In this document: piece by piece, positions 1-9,978 of the stretch | How positions within the stretch are numbered: position 1 is the first letter of the stretch | Layout: the number at the start of each line of letters is the position of its first letter | DNA from: Acephala macrosclerotiorum | Lineage: Eukaryota > Ascomycota > Leotiomycetes > Helotiales > Mollisiaceae | Reading direction: 5' to 3' | DNA length: 10,384 nt | NCBI GenBank assembly: GCA_014904845.1 | Contig: MU120000.1 | Coordinates: 1-10,384, forward strand | The notes under the pieces: generated by a model | Told to the model about the DNA's origin: nothing | Database searches by the model: none | Seen by the model: only the letters and a program-made list of their open reading frames with translations | Made by a program: the position numbers and the translations under genes

Positions 1-3000
1 ATTAATGAAAAATTATAATATTAATTATAAAACGCTTTTTTTTAATCGTTTTCAATTTAATTAAATATTCGTATAACGAATATAAATTTATATAAACGAT
101 TATTAAAATTTTAAAAAAATCGAATTATTAAATAATTATATTAATAATAAATTCGATTATAATTATTATATTGATTTTTTTTATTATATTATATATCTCA
201 AAAATTAAAACGTTTTTAATAATATATTTATTTTTAGTAAAATTGTAATAAATAAAAAAAAATTTAATTTCGAATTTTTTATTGTTTAATTAATGTTTAT
301 TTATTAAAATAATTTTATATTTAATTTGAAAATTAAAATTTTTATTGTTTGTAAATAAATTATCGATAAAAACGAAAAATTTTATTGTAAACAAATTAAA
401 AACAATATATTTGAATTCTCGATTCAAATTTTTAATTTGTTATTTTAATTTTTTATTTAATATAATAAATTTTTTTTTTATAATTAAATCGTATTTTTAA
501 ATTAAATTAAAACGTATTTATTAAAAATCAATAATATTTTTAGTATTAAAATTTCTTTAAATTTAATTAAAAATTTAATTTTATTGAATTCGTTTTTTTT
601 TAAAAATAAATTTTTTTTTTATTAATATAAACGTATTATCGATTTGTATTTTAATAATATTAAAAAGTTTTTTAATAATTGTAATTAGAAAATAAAAATC
701 GTATATTGATATAATTATAAATAATTTCTTTTTATAATATTTATAATACGTAATTTATTAATATATTTTTATTTTCGCAATTTTATATAAAGATTTTAAA
801 ATAATTATAATCGTATTTAATAAATATAAATAATAAATTTTTTTCGATAAACGTATTAATATAAATCGTTAAAAATTTGTTGTAAATTAAATATAAATTT
901 AAGTAATATTACGAAATTATATTTTAATTTTTTTACTTAAAAATTAAACTAAGAAAAATATTAAAATAATAATCAATCGTTGATTAATTCTTTGTATTAT
1001 TAAAAATTACATAAGAATTAATTTTTTTTTTTCGTTGTTATATTTTTGAATTATTAGTCTCGATTTCTCGTAGAAAATATCGATAGTTTTATTTTTGATT
1101 TTATTGATTAATTTTGAATTGAAAATTCGAATTCTAATATATTTATTAAAATCGTATTAAACGAAACTAAAAACTCTTTTTATAATCAAATTATTAATAT
1201 TTTTTTTTTTAAAATACTTCGAATAATTATTTAAAAATTGTAATTATATTTTCTTTTTATAGTTTTAATAATAATTTTATATCGCTTTTTTTTTATTTAT
1301 TATAAAAACTATAAAAATTTTAATTTTTTCAATAATAATAATAAAAAATTAATTATTGAAATTTTTGTAATTTTTTTCGTTGTTTTCAATAAAATTATAA
1401 TATTTATTTTATTTAAATTCTTTATTATATACGTTTTTATTTCGTGATTTTTTTAAGTGTTTTCAATTATGTTTTTTAATTAGTTCTTCGTTTATTTCGC
1501 TCAATTAAAAAAACTAAAAATTTTTTTTTAATTTTTTTGATTATTTTTTTGATTATTAACTCGATTATAAATTTTTAGTACTTTCTTTTCCGTGTAATAA
1601 AATTAAACGAAAATTAATCGATTTATAAAATATATCGATTATATATATTTCTCTATTAATTACTAGTAATTTGTATAATTTTTTTTATTCGCTTTTTTTA
1701 CGTTAAACGCGTACTTTAAATAGAATTAATAAATTTAATATAAATTTCGTATTTGAATTATTTTTTATTGAAAACGCGTTATTAATTTAATATTAAATAT
1801 ATAAATAATATTTTTTTTTAATAATTACTCGAATTGTTTTAATTCTTTTAATAATTAATAATAATAATATATCGTTATTAATTATTTTAAAATATATTCT
1901 AAAAATTAATAACGTAAATACAATATCGTTCGATTTTATTAAATCGTTAACAATTTTAATTACTATTTATAAAATCATATTTTTATTAATTTATTTCTTG
2001 ATTAATTCGTTGTAAATAATCTCGTAAACTCGATATAATAAAATATAGTATTTCTCTATTTTTTCTATATTATTATAAATTTCAACGAATATTTCTTTGA
2101 TTTCAATCGCTATTATTTTAACGTTTTATTGAAATTCTATAAACGAAAAGTTTTTTTCGACGTTATAAATAATATAATTCAATAATTTTTAATATATATC
2201 GATTTAATATATACGTAGTATATTTTATATTGTTTTTATAAATTTAATAATTTGAAATATTGTAAACGAGTTTATTACTTGTAAAATTAATTTTTTATTT
2301 AAATATAAAACGTTAATAATAATCGAATAATTGAATTTATAATTATTTTATAAAATAAATTTGAATTTTTCAAGTAATTGTTTATATATTTGATAATAGT
2401 AATAATATTTAATAAAATATTAAATATATTTAATATTTATATTATAATTAATTCATTGAAAAACTTTTATAAAACGTTGTATCAATAAGTAATTAAAACG
2501 CTTATATAATTATTGTAATTTTATATTGATAAAATAATTTCAAATTAAATTCTTTTTTAATTAATATAATAATATTTATAAATAGTTTTATTTTTTTATA
2601 ATAAAAACGATTTTATTTTTTTGAATTAAAATATTTTTTAAATTATCGAGTTTTATATTTATAATATTTATATTTTGAATATAAAATAAAAAAAATATAT
2701 TTGTAAAAATAATATAAAAAATAATAATATTTAATAAAATATCGATTTGAATAATTTTTTGTAATAAAATAATATTTTTATTAAAGTGAATTTTATAAGT
2801 TTCGATTGTAAATATATTTAATTGAACGTTAATATCAAATTTTTATAGTATTATAAATTGCGATTAATTAGTAATTAATATTTTAATAATTTTATTATTC
2901 GATATAATTCTTTAAAAAACTTTTAAAAAATATCGATTTTTGAAAATAAAAAATAAATATTAATTCGATTCGAGTAATTTAAATTATAATAATAAAATAT

Positions 3001-3536
3001 TGAATATATTTTCTTTTGTAATAATATAACGAGTAAATTGATTATTTAAAATAATTATTATTTATATATTATCGATTTTTTTAAATTCGATAAAATAGTT
3101 TTTATTTTTATTTTTTATTTTTATATTTATTAATAATTGATCAATTTTTATTATTTGATTATTTTTTGATAAATTTTTTATTTTTTCGATTTTAGTAAAA
3201 AAATTTCAATAATAAATTGTTATAATATTTCGATTTATCGTATATTGAATTTATTATCGAAATTTTATATATATTTATTATCGTTTTTTTATTGTATATT
3301 TTATTGATTAATATTTCGATTTATTATAAATATAATATTTTTTTTAATATAATTTTTTTGGAAATTTATAATTTTTATAATATTTATTTTGAAAGTTTTT
3401 TCGATTTCAATATTTTCAATTTTATATTCGATCGCGTTTTTTATTTCGTTTTTTATAAATATAATCGATTTAATTTTAATTGAATTCGTTTTTTTTTTTG
3501 ATTTTAAAAAGTAAAATTTAAACTATATTATTATAT

Positions 3537-3557
3537 TTCACGTGATCGCGTCGCAAT
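3537..3557. other. Short G+C island with a TCACGTGA palindrome
   Basis: Bases 3538-3556 hold 11 G/C out of 19, inside DNA of about 10% G+C. The stretch has the palindrome TCACGTGA at 3538-3545 followed by a CpG-dense run (GATCGCGTCGC). CACGTG is the E-box core bound by fungal bHLH factors such as Cbf1. Whether any protein binds here is unknown. It may equally be a scrap of sequence that escaped mutation by chance. Confidence 0.5.
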
Positions 3558-4917
3558 ATTTATTGTTAATTGTAATTCAATGTAAACGCTTTTAAAAATA
3601 CTAATAAATTTATAAAAAGTAAAATTATATTTTTTAATATTTTGATAAACGTTAATAATTTGATTTCGCAAATTATATTTCGTTTGATATTTTAATAATA
3701 AATTTAATTGAATCTTTTGAAATTGATTGAAAAGTATTTATAAGTATTTTAATTTAGTTTTTATTAAATTAATCGTAATAATTTTTACTAAATTTTTTTT
3801 TTTTTTATAAAAATATATATAATTAACGATTTTTTTTAATTTCGAAATAAGTTTTTATTATTATTATTAACGTAATAAAATCGAAACTTTTTTTTAAAAA
3901 TTTATTAAAATAAAACGTATTTACACGTTTTATAAAATTAATAAAAAATATTTTATCGTATTAATTTTAAAGTAATTCGATTTTATTACAATAATTATAA
4001 AAAATCGATAATTTGCAATTAAAAATATCGTATAATTTTTTATTATATTTTTTATTATCAATATAAATTTTTATTAAATTTATAAACAATTTAATAAAAA
4101 TACTCTATAGATTATTATATTAATTCGATTATTATTAAAAAAATTACTAGTAAATAAATTAAATATTTTGTATTATATTAAACAAATTCGTATTTATAAA
4201 AAAAATTGTAATAAAAAAAATATAAAAAATATTCGTAAAAATAATCGTATTTGTAATAAAGAAATTCGTATTAATAATTAAAATCGTAAAAGTAATTATA
4301 TTTTGATTATTGAATACTAATATTAAAATACTTTGATTTATTAATTGAATTAATTAATTTTATCAAAAAAAAAAATCTTTATTTTTCAATTGATCGACGA
4401 TTTTTATTTGTATCTATTTATAAAATTCTTTTTATTAAAAATTTTTTTTCAAGTTATTAATAATAAACTTTTTATTTTTTAGTATTTAGACTTTGTAAAT
4501 ACGTAAAAAATTTCGTAAACAACGTATAAAATCTTTGTATATTAAACGTAAAATTTCTTACGAACAATTTTTAAAAAATTTTTGAAAGTATTTTTATAGA
4601 TTATAATTAAAGTATTTTTTTTTTTTATATACTTTAAAATAATAAAAAATATATTTATTTAATATTATTTTATTGAAATTTTTATTATTCGTAAAATCAA
4701 ATTTTTTTTTTATTTGTTTTTATTGTAAAAAAATTTGATTTTAAATAAATTCGTTATTTTAAAAAATAATTATATAATAAATAATAAAAAAATTATAAAT
4801 TTTAATTCGAATTCAAATAAATATTATTATTAATATTTATACGTTTTTAATCAAATAATAAATAAAAATGTAAAACTTTTTTTGAAAATTCGTTTTTAAT
4901 ATAAATTCGAATAAATT

Positions 4918-5035
4918 AATATAAATTTAAAATCGTTTTTATATTTTTTTATTCGTTTTTTGTAAACGTTATTATTTTACGTAATAAATACAAATTTAAA
5001 AAATAAATATAAATTTAAAATCGCTCTCGTATTGT
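4918..5035 (+). repeat. Weak direct repeat, two copies 88 bases apart
   Basis: The 18-mer AATATAAATTTAAAATCG occurs at 4918-4935 and 5006-5023. In the next ten bases the copies differ at four sites, each of which is C versus T or G versus A, with the right copy keeping C or G. This is what two copies decaying by C-to-T transition would look like. A low-complexity coincidence is possible because the shared core is nearly all A and T. Confidence 0.25.
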
Positions 5036-5379
5036 TTTTTTTAAATTTTTAATAATTTCAATATTTTTAATGCGTTTCTATAAAATTTTTTTATAAATTT
5101 TCGTTTTTTCAAAAATATATTAATTATTTTAAATACTTTTTTACAAAAAACAAATTATTTAAAAAAAAAAAAATTTTTGTAAATTAATTTCTTTTAAATA
5201 AAAATCTAATTATTTCGTAATTAATTAAACAATTATTAATCAATATTAATATTATCAAAAATACTTATTATTAATAATAAATTAAAAACGAAATAAACAA
5301 ATAAATTAAATAATTTATTAATTAATTATAAATTTTAAATTTAATAAACGTATAAAAATTGAAAAATATAATTTTAATT

Positions 5380-5451
5380 CTAGTGCAAATAGTACTGGTC
5401 TCGATTTGATCTAGTATCGCACGTGACTATTAAACTAATATTGTACTCACA
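5380..5451. other. G+C island between the two AT domains
   Basis: Positions 5380-5427 contain 21 G/C in 48 bases (44%), including a GG and several non-CpG cytosines that are rare elsewhere in the tract. It carries AGTACT (5391-5396), GGTCTCGA (5397-5404), two CTAG sites and CACGTGAC (5420-5427). The enrichment fades through TTGTACTCAC at 5441-5450. No reading frame, tRNA fold or convincing hairpin was found. It lies where the residual motifs on the two sides change. That would fit a scrap of unique DNA between two repeats, since RIP acts on repeated sequence, but this is inference. Confidence 0.55.
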
Positions 5452-7287
5452 AAATTAAAAAGTAAAAAAAAGAAATTTTAAAACAATAAACGATATTTTT
5501 AATCGTTGAAAAAATTTCGTATAATAATTTTATTATTAAATTAAATAAAATAAAATAAATAAATTAAAAATTATTTTAATTTTGAATAATTAAATAATAA
5601 TTTATATTTTAACTCGAAATAATACATTTAATTAATCGTACGAAGTATCAAATTTTACGTTTGAAAATCGCTATTTATTAAACGTATTTCAAAAAATTAT
5701 ATTAAATATTAATACGATTAAAATTTCGATTATCGAAAAATTTCAATTTTTAATATTATAATAATAAAATATTACAATTTAATTAAATCGTACGATAATT
5801 AAAGATTATTGAATTTGTTTCAAAAAAAGATTAATTATTATAAAAAATATAATAAAAATCAAAATATTATTCGAACGAATTACGTTTTATATTATTTTAA
5901 AAAATATAGATTATATAAAAATTAAATTTAATAATTTGAAAAACGTTTTATTTTAAAAAAATAAAATTGTTTTTATTGTACGAAAATAAAACTATTTATA
6001 AATACTTTTAAATCGTACGAAAAAAATTATAATATATAATTATTTGATTAATATTGAATTTTATTAATTATATCGATAATTCGAATATTTTTTCGTATAA
6101 AAACTATTTATATTTTTTGTACGAATTAAATATAATAATATTGAATTAAAAATAATTAAACGTTTTACGAAATTCTATAAAAAATATTAATTTTATTTGA
6201 AATCGTTCGAACGATTTAAATTTAATTTAAAAAATAATTACAATTTTAATTATTTTATATTAGTAAACGTATTTTATTTAAACGAGAAATTAATATTTTA
6301 AGTAATCGATAAAATAATAATATTTATTATCGTACGATTTTTGAAAAATAAATCGATAAAAACGATTTAAAATACTTTTTGTATATATTAAATTAATATA
6401 TATTAAAATTTACTAGATTTTTTTGTATATAATATTGAAAAAAACTTTATATTAATTGAATTTCCAAAAAAAATTCGTACGATAATAATTAACGTTAAAA
6501 AAATATTAATAAAAATTTATAATAATATTGATAAAATCAAAAAATATTACGTATTTTTACGATATTCGTACGAGATTTTTTAATAAAAATTAAAAAACGA
6601 ATAATTAAATAAAAAATTAATTCTATAAATAATCGTAAAAATTGTAAACGATTTTATTAAATTAAATAAATTAATTTTAAATTTTTTTATTTTTAAAATA
6701 TATTTAAAAATAATTAAAATAAATATTTTATTTTTATTTATAATAAAAAAAATAAAAATTATTCGTATAATAATAAATAAAATACGATAATTAAATACGA
6801 AACGATAAATGTAAAATATTTTTACTATAAAAAATAAATTTCGTACGATCGATATTTTAATATTATTATTGTAATTAAATATATAAATATAATTAAAAAA
6901 AAAATTAAATAAAATCGTACAAATTATTATTTATTAATAAAAAAATATATACGATTAATATATCGTATAAATTAATTAATTTTCGTTTTATTATAATAAA
7001 AATTACTAAAAAAACAAAATTAAAACAACGTACAATAAATCGATTAATAATAAAATAATTATTAATAAATTAATAATTAATTCGAAAATAAAAATATTGA
7101 AAATTAATTTTATATAATAAAATTAATAATAATTATTTTATATTAAAACGTATAACAATACAAAACTCGTATTAATAATACTAAAAAAATTTACGATTAA
7201 TTTGTAATTATTGTACAAAAAAAACAAATTTTTTTAATAATATTTATAATAAAAAAAATAAAATAATATAAAATTAATAAAAAATTT

Positions 7288-7306
7288 AAAAAAAAAAAAA
7301 AAAAAA
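7288..7306 (+). repeat. Poly(A) run, 19 bases
   Basis: Nineteen consecutive A, directly followed by TTTT. In DNA this A-rich it may be simple chance or slippage. No element boundary is visible beside it. Confidence 0.6.
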
Positions 7307-7960
7307 TTTTAATTTTAAAATAATTATTTTAAAAATTATAAAAATAAAAAATTAAAAATTTAATTATAAAAAAAGTTTTCAAATTCGTATAATATAATTT
7401 TATTATTTATTGAAAACGTATTTTCAATTTTCGATTTATAAATAAAATCAAAAAAAAATCAACGAATTATTCGTACGAAAAATCAAAATTCGTTATTTAA
7501 ATATATAATAATAAAAATAATAAAAATATTTTTATATAATTATTAATAATTTAAAAAATAAATTAATAATTGATTTTATTTTTATTTTTATTTTTCGTAC
7601 AATAAAAAATTAAATTTTTTAATCGAAATATAATTTAAATATATATATAATTTACGATATTTTTAAATCGTTTAATTTTAATTTATATTTTTAAAAAAAT
7701 TTAAAATCAATTTTTAAAAAATATAATAATAATCGTATAAAAATTATTATATAAAATACTAAAAATAAAAATATATTAATAAATAATATATAATAAATAT
7801 TATTAAATTAAATTTAAAATAAAAATTTTTATATATAATTTATATTTAATAATTACAATTTTAAAAAACGCGTTCGAAATTATAAAAATATAAATAAACG
7901 ATATATTGATTTTAAAAAATGAAAATTTTATTAAATTAAAAAATTAAAAATTGAAAAAAA

Positions 7961-7972
7961 TCCAATCCACTG
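7961..7972 (+). other. Micro-island of non-CpG cytosines
   Basis: TCCAATCCACTG holds five C and a G with no CpG, including two CC pairs. CC is almost absent elsewhere in the AT tract. No gene or known motif is recognised. It may be a small patch that escaped the C-to-T decay. Confidence 0.35.
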
Positions 7973-9630
7973 TAAAATTAATTAAAATGTTTTTATATGA
8001 TATTTTATTAATTTTCAATAAAAATATTTTTTATTAAAAAAAAAACGAAATCGTATTTGTTTAAAAAAATTCCAAAAAAAATTGCAATTTATAGATTTAA
8101 AATTTAATATTTATATAAAAAAAATATTAAAAACAATAAATTTGTAATACGTATTTAATAACGATTTATTAATTGAAAATAATATTTAATTTAAATGTAA
8201 TAATTTAATATTAAAAGTTTATAAATATAAAAATTATAATTTTAAATAAATATTTAAAATAATAATTAAATAATTTAAAAAAAAAATTAAATATATTTCG
8301 ATTGATTTTTATCGTATAAAATTTTTCGTTTTTATAAACGATTTATTTGTAAACAATAAAAATTTGAGTTTTTAAATCGAATACGAAATTATTATTATAA
8401 ACGAATTATACAAAAAAAATATTTTTACGATTTGAAATAATTTGATTTATTAAAATAATACGAAAAATAAACGCGTTATAAAAAACGTATTAATATTTGA
8501 AATTTATAATATAATTAAAAAAATAAATATAATAATAATAATTAATAATACGATCGAAATAATTATTATTTAATTAAATTTTTTATTTTTATTAATTATT
8601 ATTTATATTAATTTATATTTATTATACGAATATTTAATTAAATTAAATACGATTAAAAAAAAGCGTTTAATAATTAATATTATAATTTTTTAATAATTGT
8701 ATAAACGCAAAAAATTCACGAAAATATATTAAATTAATAAATAAAATAATTTAATAAATATAATAATTAAATTAATATTAAATAAAACGCTAAAAAACTT
8801 TTTAAATATTAATAAAATCGTTATACGAATTGAAAATTAAATTAAATAAAAAAATAAAAAAATTAAAAATTATTTTAAAAATTTAAAATATATTAATATT
8901 ATTTATATTTATTTATACGTTGTACGAATTTTATATTTATATTTATTTGTAAATCGTACGAATAAAGAATCAAAAAAATTAAAATTATTAATTTAATTAT
9001 TTGATTTAAATTTTTTTTGAATTTTTTTGTTCGAGTATTCGTTTTAAATACTACGTAAAAATTAAAAAAACGTTTAAATTTTTATTTAAAAAAATTTTAT
9101 ATAAAATTCAAAAAATTTAATATAAAACGAAATATTATTTGTATTTACGAATAAAAAAAAATTGTTGTATATATTTTAATTAATTTAAAATAATCGAATT
9201 ATTCTATATATTTAATAAAAAATTTTATTATATAAATATATTAATAAAAAAATTTTTAAATTAAAAAATTGAAATATTTTTATTAAAAAAATTAAATTTT
9301 TTATTATTTTTATTATTATTTTTTTTTTCGTTTAAAAACGAAAAAAACGAATAATAATAAATAATATAATTATATTATTTATAATTATTATAATATTTAT
9401 TGAAATAATTAATTAATTTAATATATTCGAAAAACGAATTAAATTTATATTGAAAATATTTAATATATAACAATTTATATATTACAATTTATTGAAATAT
9501 AATATAATTTTATATAAAAAATATATTACGTTTTAATAAAATTAAAATTATTTATTACAAATTATTATAATATAAAAATATTATTTATTGATTTTTAATA
9601 TATAAAATTGAATTTTTATCGAAAAACGCG

Positions 9631-9657
9631 ATAATAATAATAATAATAATAATAATA
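9631..9657 (+). repeat. (ATA)9 microsatellite
   Basis: Nine perfect ATA units, preceded by ACGCG and followed by TTA. It lies 25 bases left of the poly(A) run at the edge of the AT tract. Confidence 0.85.
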
Positions 9658-9682
9658 TTATAAAAAACGAAAATTTTATCGT

Positions 9683-9708
9683 AAAAAAAAAAAAAAAAAA
9701 AAAAAAAA
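9683..9708 (+). repeat. Poly(A) run, 26 bases, at the AT-tract edge
   Basis: Twenty-six consecutive A, then C and seven T. It is the longest homopolymer in the window and sits where G+C begins to rise. It could be the 3' tail of a plus-strand non-LTR retrotransposon or processed copy, or a slippage-expanded homopolymer. No polyadenylation signal can be assigned, because AATAAA-like strings are everywhere in this background. Confidence 0.8.
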
Positions 9709-9978
9709 CTTTTTTTATATTCGTTAGCGTCGTACGACGTTAAATTATAAAATCAAATTACGTATTACATATAGCAATATCGCAAATTTACTTTTTTTGA
9801 TTTATTTTTTTATAACGCTCTTTAATTACGCTCTTTTAAATATTCAGCGCGTCGTATAGTATTTTTTACTACAAAGAAAAAGTTACTAGTGTCGCGAGAA
9901 GCGTGGTTCGAGATGTCAAATCACGTGTCGAATGCGCTAACGCAATCGATAAAACTATCTGCGTCTCGTACGACGCAC
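9709..9978. other. CpG-rich transition zone between AT tract and normal DNA
   Basis: G+C rises stepwise here. Hand counting gives 25 CpG in 9721-9980, against 14 in 10081-10384, where overall G+C is higher. It includes the 12-base palindrome CGTCGTACGACG (9728-9739); GCGTCGTA at 9727 and 9849, with its reverse complement at 9969; and a short tandem pair, ACGCTCTTT at 9815-9823 and 9828-9836. The minus-strand frame of the neighbouring permease relic continues in at 9957-9916 with three more stops, but no similarity is readable. The zone may be the lost 3' part of that gene or its downstream flank. Confidence 0.5.

Larger units (their letters stand above)
1..5379. repeat. AT-isochore, left domain: gene-free, RIP-like degenerate DNA
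   Basis: Nearly pure A+T with scattered CpG. Stop codons saturate every frame and no open frame here has protein-like composition. Parts are clearly T-biased on the plus strand (3121-3180 has 37 T and 19 A), although the first kilobase is more even. Surviving non-CpG bases in the T-rich stretches tend to be G (as TGA, TGT, AGTA). CC and GG are almost absent. Known: fungal RIP turns C into T on both strands of repeated DNA and leaves AT-isochores of dead transposons. Inferred: this is such a relic, but no terminal repeat, domain or target duplication could be recognised, so the ancestral element is unknown. The GTAC core of the right-domain palindrome occurs only twice in this half (about 1577 and 1711), never as TCGTACGA. 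Apart from the island at 3537-3557 and a weak repeat near 4918-5035, nothing discrete was seen. Confidence 0.7.
5452..9708. repeat. AT-isochore, right domain: gene-free, RIP-like degenerate DNA
   Basis: Composition is as extreme as in the left domain but A-biased on the plus strand (8521-8580 has 33 A and 23 T). Non-CpG survivors are more often C (ACA, TAC) than in the left domain. Lines such as 7261-7320 have no G or C at all. Remaining cytosines sit mainly in CpG, often as TCGTACGA. A 19-base A run lies at 7288-7306. The right end is marked by (ATA)9 and poly(A)26. No coding frame survives. Inferred: a saturated, dead repeated element different from the one on the left. The poly(A) would suit the 3' end of a plus-strand non-LTR retrotransposon, but no reverse-transcriptase motif is readable and no target duplication was found. 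Confidence 0.65.
5636..9973. repeat. Dispersed palindrome family TCGTACGA (TYGTACRA)
   Basis: The exact 8-base palindrome TCGTACGA begins at 5636, 5788, 6013, 6330, 6475, 6566, 6841, 7471, 8954, 9730 and 9966, eleven copies, with none before 5636. Copies one transition away are TTGTACGA at 5976, 6117 and 8920, and TCGTACAA at 6915 and 7595. TTGTACAA, with both changes, is at 7211. A looser ACGTACAA lies at 7028. Every CGTACG found is flanked by T on the left and A on the right. Spacing is irregular (about 90 to 1480 bases), so it is not a tandem array. The variants are what C-to-T decay of the palindrome on either strand would give. Function is unknown. Confidence 0.75.

Noticed and set aside
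2401..2742. Exact 20-base repeat of A/T sequence at 2401-2420 and 2723-2742
   Set aside because: It is built of A and T only. A rough estimate gives about one such pair by chance in 10 kb of DNA this AT-rich.
3292..3483. A 63-codon plus-strand open frame in the left AT domain
   Set aside because: Its product is almost only F, I, Y and N, as expected from random AT DNA, with no motif or ribosomal context. It is a chance gap between stops.
5380..5451. Hairpin, riboswitch or tRNA relic in the G+C island
   Set aside because: Only 4-5 base complementary pieces (GTGC/GCAC, ATAGT/ACTAT) were found, mutually awkward and not forming a stable fold.
1..9708. Possibility that the tract is mitochondrial DNA or an A+T-rich bacterial or plastid genome
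   Set aside because: No rRNA, tRNA or organelle gene is visible in 9.7 kb, CpG retention is extreme, and the tract joins DNA of about 48% G+C with a fungal-like permease relic.
9904..9914. GGTTCGAGATG resembling a pol III B box (tRNA)
   Set aside because: The last positions do not fit GGTTCGANTCC, no A box lies upstream at a suitable distance, and no cloverleaf can be drawn.
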